In this document: piece after piece, positions 8,548 through 18,637 of the stretch
Position numbering within the stretch: the stretch's first letter is position 1
Layout: every line of letters starts with the position of its first letter
Source of the DNA: Limosilactobacillus reuteri
GTDB taxonomy: Bacteria > Bacillota > Bacilli > Lactobacillales > Lactobacillaceae
Assembly: GCF_034259105.1 (NCBI RefSeq)
Contig: NZ_CP139478.1
Span: forward strand, 631,001 to 695,000
Direction of reading: 5' to 3'
Length of the DNA: 64,000 nucleotides
Notes under the pieces: model-generated
What the model was told of the DNA's origin: nothing
Database searches by the model: none
Seen by the model: the letters and a program-made list of their open reading frames with translations, nothing else
Made by a program: the position numbers and the translations under genes

Positions 8548-9585
8548 ATGAGTGAGAACGAGAACGATCAAAAACGACTTGAAATCGGTAAAATTTTACG
8601 AAAAGCACGGGAAGAAAAGGGCTATACCCTTGATGACCTTCAACAAATGACTAAGATTCAAAAGCGGTATTTAATCGCGATTGAAGATGAAAACTTTGAT
8701 GAACTTCCTGGTGACTTTTATGTTCGTGCGTTCATTAAGCAATATGCCAATACGGTAGGCTTAGATGGTAATGAATTATTGCAAAAATATGATGATCAAT
8801 TACCACAGACTAAAACGGAAGAGTATTCCGATCACTTGGCTCAAGCAGTTGAAACCCGTGAAAACCAACGAAAAACTGTTAGTGGGAGCGTAGACAAGGT
8901 TCGTAACTACATGCCAACGATTATTATTGCTTGTGTGATTATTTTGGTGTTGGCAGCGATTTGGATTACGGCCATTGCTCGCAATCATCGCGATTCTTCT
9001 ACACGGATTGATAATAGTTCGGTATCTGTTTCTGGAGAGAGTCGTAAAAAGGCCGCTACTTCTGCTAAAAAGACAAGTACAAAGCAGAGCAAATTGACAG
9101 CAATCAAGCTTCAAGAAGCACCTAATCGGAATGACACAAGCGTTACTTATACAGCAAGTCAACTTACTAAAGACACAACGCTACAAATTGAGCCAAGTGA
9201 TCGTTCATGGATGCAGGTAAAGGCAAATAATAATGACTTATTAAACAAAACTTTGAATAACAATGAAAAAACTAGTGTAAAAATAAGTCGTGATACAACT
9301 TCATTAGTAATTACGGTCGGCAATGCTCGAGCAACAAAGTTAAAGCTCGGTAATCAAGAAATCGACTTTACTAATAATGGCCGTTACCAAAACACGCGGA
9401 ATGTAACGATTAACTTTGGTAATGCCCAAACAAGCAGCAGTTCAGCAAGTCAGTCAGCAAATAGTTCAAGTCAAGCTTCTTTATCCTCGGCTCGTCCTAA
9501 TAATGCTACGCAACCATCTGCTGCTAATAATAACAGTCGTCCTCAGACAAGTGCTAGTCAGCAAAATAATCAACCAACTCGTTAA
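8548..9585 (+). CDS. rodZ: RodZ/YmfM-like HTH membrane protein
   Basis: The 345-residue protein has an N-terminal cytoplasmic helix-turn-helix of the RodZ type (GKILRKAREEKGYTLDDLQ, residues 12-70), a single membrane segment at about 128-146 and an extracellular domain (about 190-290) of the DUF4115 type. RodZ couples MreB to the cell-wall machinery. The last 50 residues are a low-complexity tail rich in Ser, Gln and Asn, which is not part of the conserved fold. The gene has its own extended -10 promoter and lies 27 nt upstream of pgsA. Confidence 0.88.
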   Translation: MSENENDQKRLEIGKILRKAREEKGYTLDDLQQMTKIQKRYLIAIEDENFDELPGDFYVRAFIKQYANTVGLDGNELLQKYDDQLPQTKTEEYSDHLAQAVETRENQRKTVSGSVDKVRNYMPTIIIACVIILVLAAIWITAIARNHRDSSTRIDNSSVSVSGESRKKAATSAKKTSTKQSKLTAIKLQEAPNRNDTSVTYTASQLTKDTTLQIEPSDRSWMQVKANNNDLLNKTLNNNEKTSVKISRDTTSLVITVGNARATKLKLGNQEIDFTNNGRYQNTRNVTINFGNAQTSSSSASQSANSSSQASLSSARPNNATQPSAANNNSRPQTSASQQNNQPTR

Positions 9586-9612
9586 TATAAGAGGACTAAA
9601 GGAGTTAGAACA

Positions 9613-10200
9613 TTGAATTTACCAAACAAACTAACTGTTATACGTTTAATTATTATTCCCTTTTTCTTATTATTAATGGTTCTGCCATTACAAAGTTGGG
9701 GAGCTGTAAGTTTTTGGGGAGCAACTATTCCGATGGCTCAGCTTATTGCTGCTATTTTATTTATTGCAGCAACAGTTACTGATAATCTTGATGGACAAAT
9801 TGCGCGACGGCACCATCTTGTAACTAATTTTGGAAAATTTACGGATCCGCTTGCTGATAAGTTGCTTGTCATGACTGCATTTATCGTTTTGACTGGAAAT
9901 GGTGTTGTCCCATCATGGGTCACTTCAATCATTATTTGGCGAGAATTATCTGTTACGGGCTTACGCTTATTATTAGTGGAACAAGACGGGGTAGTATTAG
10001 CCGCTAAAATGCCGGGGAAGATTAAGACAACTACTCAGTTTATTGCAATTATCTTCTTACTCTTAAATAATGTTATTTTTGCTATTTGGAATATTCCATT
10101 TGGTCAAATTATGTTATATATTTGCTTGTTCTTTACTATTTATTCTGGAGTGGATTACTTCATTCAGGGACGCGACGTCTTTTCGGATGGATTTAAATAG
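9613..10200 (+). CDS. pgsA: CDP-diacylglycerol-glycerol-3-phosphate phosphatidyltransferase
   Basis: PgsA makes phosphatidylglycerol phosphate from CDP-diacylglycerol and glycerol 3-phosphate at the membrane. The CDP-alcohol phosphotransferase signature D-x2-DG-x2-AR-x8-G-x3-D-x3-D is intact as DNLDGQIARR...GKFTDPLADK (about residues 57-83). Several membrane helices surround it, and 195 residues is the usual length. The start is TTG 9613, 8 nt after AAAGGAG; no ATG is suitably placed. A strong terminator follows immediately. Confidence 0.95.
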   Translation: MNLPNKLTVIRLIIIPFFLLLMVLPLQSWGAVSFWGATIPMAQLIAAILFIAATVTDNLDGQIARRHHLVTNFGKFTDPLADKLLVMTAFIVLTGNGVVPSWVTSIIIWRELSVTGLRLLLVEQDGVVLAAKMPGKIKTTTQFIAIIFLLLNNVIFAIWNIPFGQIMLYICLFFTIYSGVDYFIQGRDVFSDGFK

Positions 10201-10206
10201 GATATA

Positions 10207-10251
10207 GAGGGTGAGAAAAAACTTTTGTTTTTTCTCACCCTCATGTTTTTT
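10207..10251 (+). terminator. Terminator after pgsA
   Basis: GAGGGTGAGAAAAAA pairs perfectly with TTTTTTCTCACCCTC, followed by ATGTTTTTTT. Confidence 0.9.
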
Positions 10252-10324
10252 ACATTCATAGTTTTAAGATTTTAGTGAAAATGACTATACTTTACGTATA
10301 TATATTAATAGGGGATGAAGTTTT

Positions 10325-11572
10325 ATGGATGCAGAAATTATCTCAGTAGGAACTGAAATAGTCCTCGGACAAATAGTTAATACCAATGCCGCGTACTTAG
10401 CTAACAGACTAACCCAACTTGACTTACCGGCTACCTATCAAACAACTGTTGACGATCAATCACAAAGGTTAGAGCGTGTTATTAATCACGCTTTGACTCG
10501 TGCTAAATTAGTTTTTGTTTGCGGTGGTCTTGGGCCAACTGCAGATGATATTACGATGCCTACAGTTGCTAAAACCCTAGGGAAAGAGTTGCAGACTGAC
10601 GAAGAATACTGGAAATGGATTCAAAAAACATTTGAACAACGACAAATAAAAATGGAACCAGAGAATATTCGTCAAGCCCAGTATCCGCAGGGAGGAGAAC
10701 CGCTTGCTAATCCTGTGGGGCTTGCTCTAGGATGTTGGTATGAAACTAAGGGGAAAGTTGTGGTTGTCTTGCCGGGACCACCCGCTGAATTCAAGGCAAT
10801 GGTTGAAAAGAGCCTGGTTCTTAAACTCCAGCAATATTTTCAAACAAGAAAACAAATTACTAGTCGGACATTAAACTTTTTAGGGCAGCCGGAGTCACAA
10901 TTAATGGATGAAATTGAAGATGCTACTAACGATATCTCAGGGATAAGCATTACTTCTTATGTTCAACCAACGGCAATCCAGGTTCGACTCACCGTGCGTG
11001 ACTTACCAGTGATTGAAGCTGAAGAAAAAATTGATCAGGCACAAAAAGCAATCCTTGCAGTTGAAGAACCATTTTTCTTTGGAGTGGGGGATGACCTTAC
11101 ACTTGCCAAAGTTGTCGTTGAACAATTAAAAAATCGCGGGTGGAAATTGACAGCAGCAGAAAGCTTAACAGGGGGGATGTTCCAAAGTACTATTTGTTCC
11201 GTACCAGGAGCCTCGACTGTTTTTAATGGTGGGTTTGTTACCTATGCTGCTAGTGCAAAGGAAAAGTTATTAGGAATTCCCCATAACACGATTGACCAGT
11301 ATGGGGTAGTAAGTTCTGAAACTGCTGCGGCAATGGCTGAAGGGTGTCGACGAAAATTAAATGTTGAAGTTGGAATCGGATTTACTGGTGTGGCAGGTCC
11401 AGATATGTTAGAAGGACAACCAGCGGGGACGGTCTGGATTGGACTAGCAATGAAGGGACGCCCAACTAAAACCGTTCAATTATATCTTGCATCCTATGTC
11501 GGAAGACAGGCGATTCGTACGTTAAGTGTTCAGTATGGACTTCAATTAATGTACCGTGAACTAAAAAAATAA
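10325..11572 (+). CDS. cinA: CinA family protein (competence/damage-inducible)
   Basis: The 415-residue protein joins an N-terminal molybdopterin-binding-like domain (GGLGPTADDITM near residue 68; GPPAEFKAM near 157) to a C-terminal CinA domain (AAESLTGGM near 279, GVAGPD near 357) that in relatives is a nicotinamide mononucleotide deamidase. It is part of NAD salvage and is often linked to recA, as here. ATG 10325 follows AGGGGATGAAG. The recA operator starts 2 nt after the stop codon, so recA can be transcribed separately. Confidence 0.94.
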   Translation: MDAEIISVGTEIVLGQIVNTNAAYLANRLTQLDLPATYQTTVDDQSQRLERVINHALTRAKLVFVCGGLGPTADDITMPTVAKTLGKELQTDEEYWKWIQKTFEQRQIKMEPENIRQAQYPQGGEPLANPVGLALGCWYETKGKVVVVLPGPPAEFKAMVEKSLVLKLQQYFQTRKQITSRTLNFLGQPESQLMDEIEDATNDISGISITSYVQPTAIQVRLTVRDLPVIEAEEKIDQAQKAILAVEEPFFFGVGDDLTLAKVVVEQLKNRGWKLTAAESLTGGMFQSTICSVPGASTVFNGGFVTYAASAKEKLLGIPHNTIDQYGVVSSETAAAMAEGCRRKLNVEVGIGFTGVAGPDMLEGQPAGTVWIGLAMKGRPTKTVQLYLASYVGRQAIRTLSVQYGLQLMYRELKK

Positions 11573-11573
11573 A

Positions 11574-11587
11574 CGAACTTTTGTTCA
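11574..11587 (+). promoter_or_regulatory. LexA (SOS) box upstream of recA
   Basis: CGAACTTTTGTTCA matches the Gram-positive SOS operator CGAAC-N4-GTTCG at all but the last base. It is just upstream of the putative recA -35 and predicts LexA repression of recA. Confidence 0.75.
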
Positions 11588-11595
11588 CTTTTTTC

Positions 11596-11623
11596 TTGTT
11601 TTTTTGGCTAAAACTGTTATTAT
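11596..11623 (+). promoter_or_regulatory. Promoter of recA
   Basis: TTGTTT (11596-11601), 16-nt spacer, TATTAT (11618-11623). It lies 9 nt downstream of the LexA box and 38 nt upstream of the TTG start. Confidence 0.55.
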
Positions 11624-11661
11624 TAGTTATCGGATAAACCGTAAAAAAGGAGGAATTTGAT

Positions 11662-12750
11662 TTGGCTGACCAACGAAAAGCAGCATTAGATGTTGCTATC
11701 AGAAAGATCGAAAAGAACTTCGGTAAGGGTTCTATTATGCGAATGGGTGATGCCACTGATATGAAGGTTGCTTCAGTTTCTAGTGGTTCCCTTGCTATTG
11801 ACAAGGCACTTGGAATTGGTGGATATCCTCGTGGTCGGATAGTTGAAATTTATGGTCCTGAAAGTTCTGGTAAGACTACTGTAGCATTACATGCGGTAGC
11901 AGAAGTACAACGGCAAGGCGGGACAGCAGCCTATATTGATGCCGAAAATGCTCTTGATCCTCAATATGCAGAAGCCTTAGGTGTTAATATTGATGACCTA
12001 TTGCTTTCGCAGCCTGATAGTGGTGAAGAAGGATTAGAAATTGCTGATGCATTGATTTCAAGTGGAGCAGTTGACTTAGTAATTGTTGATTCAGTTGCAG
12101 CATTAGTTCCTCGTGCTGAAATTGATGGTGATATGGGTGATACCCATGTTGGATTACAAGCTCGTTTGATGTCTCAGGCTCTTCGGAAGCTTTCTGGTGA
12201 AATTAATAAGACAAAGACAATTGCTATTTTCATTAACCAAATCCGTGAAAAAGTTGGAGTGATGTTTGGTAACCCTGAAACAACAACTGGTGGACGGGCA
12301 CTTAAATTTTACTCAACTATCCGGATGGAAATTCGTCGTGCGGAACAAATTAAGAATGGTACAGATGTTATTGGAAATAAAGCTAAAGTAAAGATTGTTA
12401 AAAATAAGGTTGCTCCGCCATTCAAACGTTGTGAAGTTGACATCATGTATGGTGAGGGGATCTCTAAGACTGGTGAATTGTTAGATATGGCGGTTGAAAA
12501 CGATCTTGTTGACAAGAGCGGTGCCTGGTACTCATATGGTAGCGAACGTATTGGGCAAGGTCGTGAAAATGCTAAAAAGTGGCTCAAGGAACATCCAGAC
12601 AGCATGAATGAATTAATGGATAAAGTTCGTGTTGCAAATGGGATGGAACCGTTAAATGAAAAGTCAACGAAAGAAACTGCTGATGATAAAGCCAGTGGTA
12701 AGACCGGTGAAAATAAAAAAGAAACAATTGAAGAAGCAAGTAAAGAATAA
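11662..12750 (+). CDS. recA: Recombinase RecA
   Basis: RecA forms filaments on single-stranded DNA, drives strand exchange and promotes LexA self-cleavage. The 362-residue protein has Walker A GPESSGKT (residues 65-72), the catalytic Glu region [11 protein letters not shown] and Walker [11 protein letters not shown]. The C-terminal tail (from about residue 330) is rich in Lys and Glu, as is usual. The start is TTG 11662, 7 nt behind AAAGGAGG. It appears to be monocistronic: own promoter and LexA box upstream, hairpin terminator downstream. Confidence 0.98.
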   Translation: MADQRKAALDVAIRKIEKNFGKGSIMRMGDATDMKVASVSSGSLAIDKALGIGGYPRGRIVEIYGPESSGKTTVALHAVAEVQRQGGTAAYIDAENALDPQYAEALGVNIDDLLLSQPDSGEEGLEIADALISSGAVDLVIVDSVAALVPRAEIDGDMGDTHVGLQARLMSQALRKLSGEINKTKTIAIFINQIREKVGVMFGNPETTTGGRALKFYSTIRMEIRRAEQIKNGTDVIGNKAKVKIVKNKVAPPFKRCEVDIMYGEGISKTGELLDMAVENDLVDKSGAWYSYGSERIGQGRENAKKWLKEHPDSMNELMDKVRVANGMEPLNEKSTKETADDKASGKTGENKKETIEEASKE

Positions 12751-12769
12751 ATAATAATATTTGAAGTTG

Positions 12770-12823
12770 AAATTCCCTAATTTTTTAGCATTAATAGCTG
12801 AATATTAGGGATTTCCCTTTTTA
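12770..12823 (+). terminator. Terminator after recA
   Basis: AAATTCCCTAAT (12770-12781) pairs with ATTAGGGATTT (12804-12814), followed by CCCTTTTTAT. Confidence 0.75.
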
Positions 12824-12857
12824 TACTGGCTGTTTAAGCAATTGATAAATTCAATAG

Positions 12858-12886
12858 TTGACACCTTAGTGTGGCAAGATTAAAAT
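12858..12886 (+). promoter_or_regulatory. Promoter of rny
   Basis: TTGACA (12858-12863), 17-nt spacer and TAAAAT (12881-12886), about 85 nt upstream of the rny start. Confidence 0.7.
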
Positions 12887-12972
12887 TTAACTTGTGTGAT
12901 GTTTTTTGACGTTACACGGTGAAATTAATTTATTCATACCAACAACATAATAGTTGAAGCGGAGGTGAAATA

Positions 12973-14526
12973 GTGAAAATTTTAATGTTCGCCGCGCTTG
13001 CTATGGTTGTCGGAATTATTGTCGGCTATGTAATTCGCAAGGTTTCATATGAAAAACAAGTGGCAGAAGCACATAATGATGCTAAAGGTATTATTTCTAA
13101 AGCAAAACAAGAAGCAGTAACGGCGAAAAAAGAAGCTATTTTAGAAGCGAAAGAAGAGAGTCATCAATACCGCGAGAGAGTGGAAGATGAGTTAAAACAG
13201 CGGCGGAGTGAGGTCCAACGACAGGAAGACCGATTACTCCAACGGGAGGCTTCTTTAGATCATAAGGATAGCGCTCTAGAAAAAAGAGAGAATGCAGTTG
13301 GCGTTCGTGAACGTAAATTAGATCAAGAAAAAGAGCAGCTTCATCAATCAAAGGAACAAGCAGAAGCCTTAATTGAACAATGCAAACAAGAAGTTGAAAA
13401 AGTTGCTCAAATGTCACAAGAAGATGCTAAGCAGTTATTATTATCTGAAGTAAAAGAACAGTTAAAAACTGAACGAGCAGTAATGATTCGTGACAGTGAA
13501 CAAGAAGCGGAACTTTCTGCAGAACGTAATGCAAAGAAATTAATTGTTGAAGCAATTCAGCGTAGTGCTGCGGATGTTGTCTCAGAGACGACTGTTTCGG
13601 TTGTTAATCTTCCTAATGATGATATGAAGGGAAGAATAATTGGTCGTGAAGGTCGAAATATTAGAACTTTAGAGACGTTAACAGGTATTGATTTGATTAT
13701 TGATGATACGCCAGAAGCTGTCGTATTGAGTGGCTTTGATCCTGTACGACGTGAGATTGCTAAGATCGCGCTTGAAAAATTAATTCAAGATGGTCGTATT
13801 CATCCTGCACGAATTGAAGAAGCTGTTGATAAGGCTCGTAAGCAGATGGATACTCAACTACGGGAGACTGGTGAGCAAGCATTGTTTGATCTAGGAATTC
13901 ATTCAATGCATCCAGACCTAATTAAGACGGTCGGAAGAATGAAGTACCGGACTAGTTACGGTCAAAATGTCTTAGACCACTCAATCGAAGTTGCTAAGTT
14001 AGCCGGAATTATGGCTGCTGAACTTGGAGAAGATGTTACATTAGCAAAACGTGCTGGACTCCTTCATGATATTGGAAAGGCAATTGATCATGAAGTTGAT
14101 GGTTCACATGTTGAGTTAGGTGTAGAACTAACCCGCAAGTATAAAGAGAATAAAGTGGTTATCAATACGATTGCTTCTCACCATGGAGATGTCCCTGCTA
14201 ATTCTGTAATTGCTGTTCTTGTACAAGCAGCAGACGCAATTTCAGGGGCCCGTCCTGGTGCTCGAAGCGAGTCATTAGAACAATACATTCAACGTTTAAA
14301 GAAACTAGAAAGCATAGCAAACAGTTATGATGGTGTCGACCATAGTTATGCAATTCAAGCTGGTCGAGAACTTCGCGTGATTGTCAAACCGAAGAAGATT
14401 TCTGATTTGCAGGCAACAACTTTGTCACATGATATTAAGAACAAAATTGAAAAGCAATTAGAATATCCAGGACATATTAAAGTAACCGTTATTCGGGAAG
14501 TTCGAGCAGTTGATTATGCTAAATAA
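12973..14526 (+). CDS. rny: Ribonuclease Y
   Basis: RNase Y is the membrane-bound endoribonuclease that starts mRNA decay in many Firmicutes. The 517 residues run as N-terminal membrane segment (about 1-22), long charged coiled coil (about 25-195), KH domain with [15 protein letters not shown] near residue 217 and HD domain with [11 protein letters not shown] near residue 363. The start is GTG 12973, 7 nt after GGAGGTG. A terminator follows, so it is probably transcribed alone from the TTGACA promoter at 12858. Confidence 0.97.
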   Translation: MKILMFAALAMVVGIIVGYVIRKVSYEKQVAEAHNDAKGIISKAKQEAVTAKKEAILEAKEESHQYRERVEDELKQRRSEVQRQEDRLLQREASLDHKDSALEKRENAVGVRERKLDQEKEQLHQSKEQAEALIEQCKQEVEKVAQMSQEDAKQLLLSEVKEQLKTERAVMIRDSEQEAELSAERNAKKLIVEAIQRSAADVVSETTVSVVNLPNDDMKGRIIGREGRNIRTLETLTGIDLIIDDTPEAVVLSGFDPVRREIAKIALEKLIQDGRIHPARIEEAVDKARKQMDTQLRETGEQALFDLGIHSMHPDLIKTVGRMKYRTSYGQNVLDHSIEVAKLAGIMAAELGEDVTLAKRAGLLHDIGKAIDHEVDGSHVELGVELTRKYKENKVVINTIASHHGDVPANSVIAVLVQAADAISGARPGARSESLEQYIQRLKKLESIANSYDGVDHSYAIQAGRELRVIVKPKKISDLQATTLSHDIKNKIEKQLEYPGHIKVTVIREVRAVDYAK

Positions 14527-14544
14527 ACTGATTTTTCAGTTCCT

Positions 14545-14580
14545 ATAAAGAGGCTGGGTACAACCTTCAGTCTCTTTATT
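14545..14580 (+). terminator. Terminator after rny
   Basis: ATAAAGAGGCTG pairs with CAGTCTCTTTAT (one mismatch), followed by TATTATTTT. Its AGAGGCTGGG core resembles the hairpin arms found after yebC. Confidence 0.75.
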
Positions 14581-14624
14581 ATTTTAAATAACATCCATCA
14601 TTAACAGAGATCTTGCAGTAGATT

Positions 14625-14652
14625 TAGACAAAAAATATAATTAGTTTATTAT
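14625..14652 (+). promoter_or_regulatory. Probable native mutS promoter, cut off by IS30
   Basis: TAGACA (14625-14630), 16-nt spacer and TATTAT (14647-14652). The IS30 target duplication begins 2 nt after the -10. Before insertion this promoter would have been about 45 nt upstream of mutS; it now fires into the IS. Confidence 0.5.
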
Positions 14653-14668
14653 TAAGATTAAAAAATAT

Positions 14669-15947
14669 GGTGGATTATAGAATGAAGTTAGCCACCCAGT
14701 TGGTGGTAAATAAAAAACGCCATTCGGCGTGACATCAGGTATCATATTAAGTGAACCAAACCTATATGAAAGGATGTCCGTCAAATGACGCACTTAAATG
14801 ATACCATGTCTACTAGTTTATTGACTACTCATAAAAAGAATGCTCATCTTACTAAAGAAGAACGTGTGATGATTGCGACTTTAAAGTCGCAAGGACTTTC
14901 CAATCGCGCAATTGGTCGCCAATTAGGAGTTAATCATCAAACAATTAATAACGAGCTCAACCGTGGTACGGTCCGCCAACTTCGTCGTCAAAAATCTAAT
15001 GGTAAGATTTACGAATATTCTTACTACATCTATAGTTATGAAGCTGGTCAGGCCACATATCTTGAACATCACCGCCATTCTGGTCGTCGTCGCTTATATT
15101 ATTCTTCAAAGCAATTTTTACGATTAGCTGATCAGCTAATGCTTGGTGAGTTTGACGACCACCATTACTCCCCACAAGCGGTTATTTATAAGGCTCGAGA
15201 TTTAATGAATGATGGCACCCTGATCCCAAAGTCGGTTGTAACTTTATATCAATGGATTAATGAGGGTGTGCTTCGTACGTCCAATTTAGACCTCTTTGAA
15301 AAACCTAAACGTAAGCATCATCGAACTCATCCGCAAGCTAAAAGGTGCTTAGGGCCTAATATTGCTCAACGACCTCAAACTGCGGACCAACGGTCCGAAA
15401 TTGGCCATTGGGAACTAGATACAGTTCAGGGACAGAAAAACGGTAATGACAGTGTTGTACTAGTAATGACTGATCGCCTTTCACGAGTTAATATCACGAG
15501 TAAAATTGCTGGTAAAACTGCGCATGCAGTAAATCAGTTCTTTATAAATTTACGCCAGAAAATGGGCACAGATGCTTACTATCGCATCTTTAAGACAATA
15601 ACCTCTGACAACGGTTCAGAATTTAGTGAGTTAACACAAGTTCACGATCATGTTTTCTATGCTGATCCGTATTCCCCTTGGGAACGTGGATCCAATGAGA
15701 TCAATAACCGGTTTCTCCGCAAGGAGATTACCAAAGGTGAAGCTATAAATAACTATAGTAGTGCTCAGATCATAGCGACTAATGATTGGATGAATCACTA
15801 TCCACGAGCTATGTTTAATGGACATTCGTCAATGGATATCTATCGTAAGGCCTTCTACCAAGAGATATCACAGCTCCATCAACCAATAATCAATTGGTCA
15901 GTATTATTTATTTGAGTCCAGTGGCTAACTTATTCTTGAAATTTAGG
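14669..15947 (+). mobile_element. IS30-family element, 1,279 bp, copy 1
   Basis: Comparison with the copy at 60596-61874 fixes the ends. The outer 27 nt of both ends are imperfect inverted repeats sharing a perfect AAGTTAGCCAC core. The element is bounded by a 14-bp direct repeat, AGATTAAAAAATAT, at 14655-14668 and 15948-15961, which I read as the target duplication. It contains one intact transposase gene in the orientation of mutS. Near-identity to the second copy indicates recent movement. It is inserted 33 nt upstream of the mutS start codon. Confidence 0.93.
14785..15915 (+). CDS. IS30-family transposase (376 aa)
   Basis: The protein has an N-terminal helix-turn-helix (LTKEERVMIATLKSQGLSNRAIGRQLGV, residues about 22-50, shown here in parts) and a C-terminal DDE integrase core with the IS30 spacing: ELDTVQG near residue 212, TSDNGSEF near 273 and a Glu in the PWERGSNE stretch near 303. 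It is complete and probably active. ATG 14785 follows GAAAGGATG. It differs from the transposase at 60628-61758 by one residue near the C-terminus (Arg here in NHYPRAMFNG, Gln there). Confidence 0.96.
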   Translation: MTHLNDTMSTSLLTTHKKNAHLTKEERVMIATLKSQGLSNRAIGRQLGVNHQTINNELNRGTVRQLRRQKSNGKIYEYSYYIYSYEAGQATYLEHHRHSGRRRLYYSSKQFLRLADQLMLGEFDDHHYSPQAVIYKARDLMNDGTLIPKSVVTLYQWINEGVLRTSNLDLFEKPKRKHHRTHPQAKRCLGPNIAQRPQTADQRSEIGHWELDTVQGQKNGNDSVVLVMTDRLSRVNITSKIAGKTAHAVNQFFINLRQKMGTDAYYRIFKTITSDNGSEFSELTQVHDHVFYADPYSPWERGSNEINNRFLRKEITKGEAINNYSSAQIIATNDWMNHYPRAMFNGHSSMDIYRKAFYQEISQLHQPIINWSVLFI

Positions 15948-15980
15948 AGATTAAAAAATATATTAACGGGGTGAAATTTA

Positions 15981-18626
15981 GTGGAAAAAAAAACAACACC
16001 GATGATGGAACAATATCAAAAGGTAAAAGATCAATATCCAGATGCCTTTTTATTTTACCGACTTGGTGATTTTTATGAGCTATTTAATGACGATGCAGTT
16101 AAAGGAGCGCAACTTCTTGAGCTAACATTAACAACGAGAAATCATAGTGCGAAAAATCCAATTCCAATGTGTGGAGTGCCCCATCGCGCGGTTAATAACT
16201 ATATTGATATTTTAATTGATAAGGGTTATAAAGTAGCAATCTGCGAACAGATGGAAGACCCTAAAAAGGCGAAAGGGATGGTTAAGCGAGCCGTTACCCG
16301 TTTAATTACACCTGGAACGCAAATGGATCTAAATGGTGAACAGGCACGTGATAACAATTATCTTGCAGCGATTAGTGGACAAAATGGGGTATTTAGTATT
16401 GCCTATACCGACTTATCAACTGGGGAGCTTAAAACGACAAGCTTAAATAATGCAAATGACGCGGTTAATGAATTGGTTAATCTCCAAAGCAAGGAAGTAG
16501 TTGTGGACGGTGAGTTGCCAGCTGAAATAACAACTCAGTTTAAGCAACGAAATATCCTTCAATCACATCAGCCAACGGTCCTTAAAAATGCTGAGATTAG
16601 CTATCTTACTCAAGACCTTGATGATCAAGCTCAACAGCACGTTGTTGCGTTACTTGTGTCATACTTATTAACGACCCAAAAGCGCTCTTTGGCCCACCTG
16701 CAGAAAGCAATTGCATATCAACCAAGTTCTTTTATGAAGATCGATCACTATTCAAAAACAAATCTTGAATTAATGCGCAATATGCGAAGTGGGAAGTGTC
16801 AGGGGACCTTGGCATGGCTTTTGGATGAGACAAAAACAGCGATGGGTAGTCGCCTCCTTAAACGATGGATTGACCGGCCATTAATTAATCAAAATGCAAT
16901 CAGTGAACGACAAGATAAAGTCCAAGAGTTATTAGACCACTATTTTGAGAGAAGTAATTTGCAGCAAGAGTTAATTAAGGTATATGACCTTGAACGCTTG
17001 GCAGGGCGGGTTGCCTATGGAAGTGTTAATGGGCGTGATCTTATTCAACTTAAGACTTCCTTAAAGCAAGTTCCTAAAATAAAATACGTTTTAGAAACCC
17101 TTGATTCACCTGTCTTTGAAGAACTGCAAAAACAATTGGATCCCTTGGACGATGTGGCAGATTTAATTGATCAATCAATTGTTGAAGAACCGCCAATTGC
17201 TGTTACTGAAGGTGGCGTAATTAAGGATGGCTATAATGACCAATTAGACCAATACCGTGATGCGATGAATAATGGAAAACAGTGGATTGCGGACTTGCAA
17301 GAACATGAACGGAAATTAACGGGCATAAATAACCTCAAAATTGGTTATAATCATGTATTTGGCTATTATATTGAGGTTACAAAAGTTAATCTTGATAAGC
17401 TTCCTAAAGATCGCTATGAGCGTAAACAAACATTAGTTAATGCTGAACGTTTTTCTACTTCAGAATTAAAAGAAAAAGAGGCATTGATAATGGGGGCGCA
17501 AGAAAAGTCAACAGCCTTGGAATATGATATTTTTGTTAAAATCCGTGAACAAGTCAAGGGACAAATTACACGCCTGCAAAAATTAGCACAACAACTTGCG
17601 GAATTAGATGTACTCCAAAGCTTTGCGGTTGTTAGTGAAGACTACCACTTTGTCCGTCCTGAAATGAATACTGGTCACGTATTAAAAATTAAAGATGGTC
17701 GTCACCCAGTTGTGGAAAAGTTTATGGGACACCAGGAATATGTGCCTAATGATGTTTTGATGGGAGAAGATACAGATATTCTCCTGATTACTGGGCCAAA
17801 CATGTCAGGGAAGAGTACCTATATGCGTCAGCTAGCATTGATTGCGGTAATGGCACAAATTGGCTGTTTTGTCCCTGCTAAATCCGCTGAATTGCCAATT
17901 TTTGATCAAGTCTTTACGCGCATTGGGGCAGCTGACGACTTAATCTCTGGTGAAAGTACCTTCATGGTTGAAATGATGGAAGCAAATAATGCTTTGACTC
18001 ATGCCACGGATCGTAGTTTGATTCTCTTTGATGAAATTGGTCGGGGAACCGCAACTTATGATGGGATGGCATTGGCGCAAGCGATTATTGAGTATGTTCA
18101 TCAGCATGTTCGTGCTAAGACGCTATTTTCCACTCACTATCATGAACTGACAGCTCTTGAGAATAGCTTGGCACGGCTTAAAAATGTTCACGTAGGAGCA
18201 ACGGAAAAAGATGGGGAGTTAGTATTCTTGCATAAGGTAAGCGCAGGTCCTGCAGATAAGTCTTACGGAATCCACGTGGCTAAACTAGCAGGAATGCCAT
18301 CCTCATTGTTAAAACGTGCAGATACTATTTTGCAAAAATTAGAGCAAAAGGATGTAAAACTACCGAATACGCCTAAAACGGCAACAGATAATTATCATAC
18401 GGAACCAATATCAGCGAAGATAAATGAAGCGGCACCTGTAAAGAAAGAGGCTGCACCAGTTGTTGAAGATAATGGTCAACTTGAATTATTTGCTACTCAA
18501 CCTGAGAAAAAAGAATCGAGTGTTGATTGGCGGATTTTACATCAATTAAAAGAACTTAATTTAATGGGGATGACACCCATGGATGTAATGAATCAAATTT
18601 ATAAGTGGCAGCAGAAATTGAAATAA
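15981..18626 (+). CDS. mutS: DNA mismatch repair protein MutS
   Basis: MutS recognises mispaired bases and recruits MutL. The 881-residue protein has the mismatch-contacting F-Y-E (residues 31-33, in GDFYELF), a clamp/lever region, the ATPase with GPNMSGKST near residue 604 and [12 protein letters not shown], and a C-terminal beta-clamp motif QLELF near residue 833. The start is GTG 15981 with GGGGTG 8 nt upstream. mutL follows after 11 nt. An IS30 element ends only 33 nt before the start codon, so the native promoter is now 1.3 kb away. Confidence 0.98.
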   Translation: MEKKTTPMMEQYQKVKDQYPDAFLFYRLGDFYELFNDDAVKGAQLLELTLTTRNHSAKNPIPMCGVPHRAVNNYIDILIDKGYKVAICEQMEDPKKAKGMVKRAVTRLITPGTQMDLNGEQARDNNYLAAISGQNGVFSIAYTDLSTGELKTTSLNNANDAVNELVNLQSKEVVVDGELPAEITTQFKQRNILQSHQPTVLKNAEISYLTQDLDDQAQQHVVALLVSYLLTTQKRSLAHLQKAIAYQPSSFMKIDHYSKTNLELMRNMRSGKCQGTLAWLLDETKTAMGSRLLKRWIDRPLINQNAISERQDKVQELLDHYFERSNLQQELIKVYDLERLAGRVAYGSVNGRDLIQLKTSLKQVPKIKYVLETLDSPVFEELQKQLDPLDDVADLIDQSIVEEPPIAVTEGGVIKDGYNDQLDQYRDAMNNGKQWIADLQEHERKLTGINNLKIGYNHVFGYYIEVTKVNLDKLPKDRYERKQTLVNAERFSTSELKEKEALIMGAQEKSTALEYDIFVKIREQVKGQITRLQKLAQQLAELDVLQSFAVVSEDYHFVRPEMNTGHVLKIKDGRHPVVEKFMGHQEYVPNDVLMGEDTDILLITGPNMSGKSTYMRQLALIAVMAQIGCFVPAKSAELPIFDQVFTRIGAADDLISGESTFMVEMMEANNALTHATDRSLILFDEIGRGTATYDGMALAQAIIEYVHQHVRAKTLFSTHYHELTALENSLARLKNVHVGATEKDGELVFLHKVSAGPADKSYGIHVAKLAGMPSSLLKRADTILQKLEQKDVKLPNTPKTATDNYHTEPISAKINEAAPVKKEAAPVVEDNGQLELFATQPEKKESSVDWRILHQLKELNLMGMTPMDVMNQIYKWQQKLK

Positions 18627-18637
18627 GGTGATATTTA

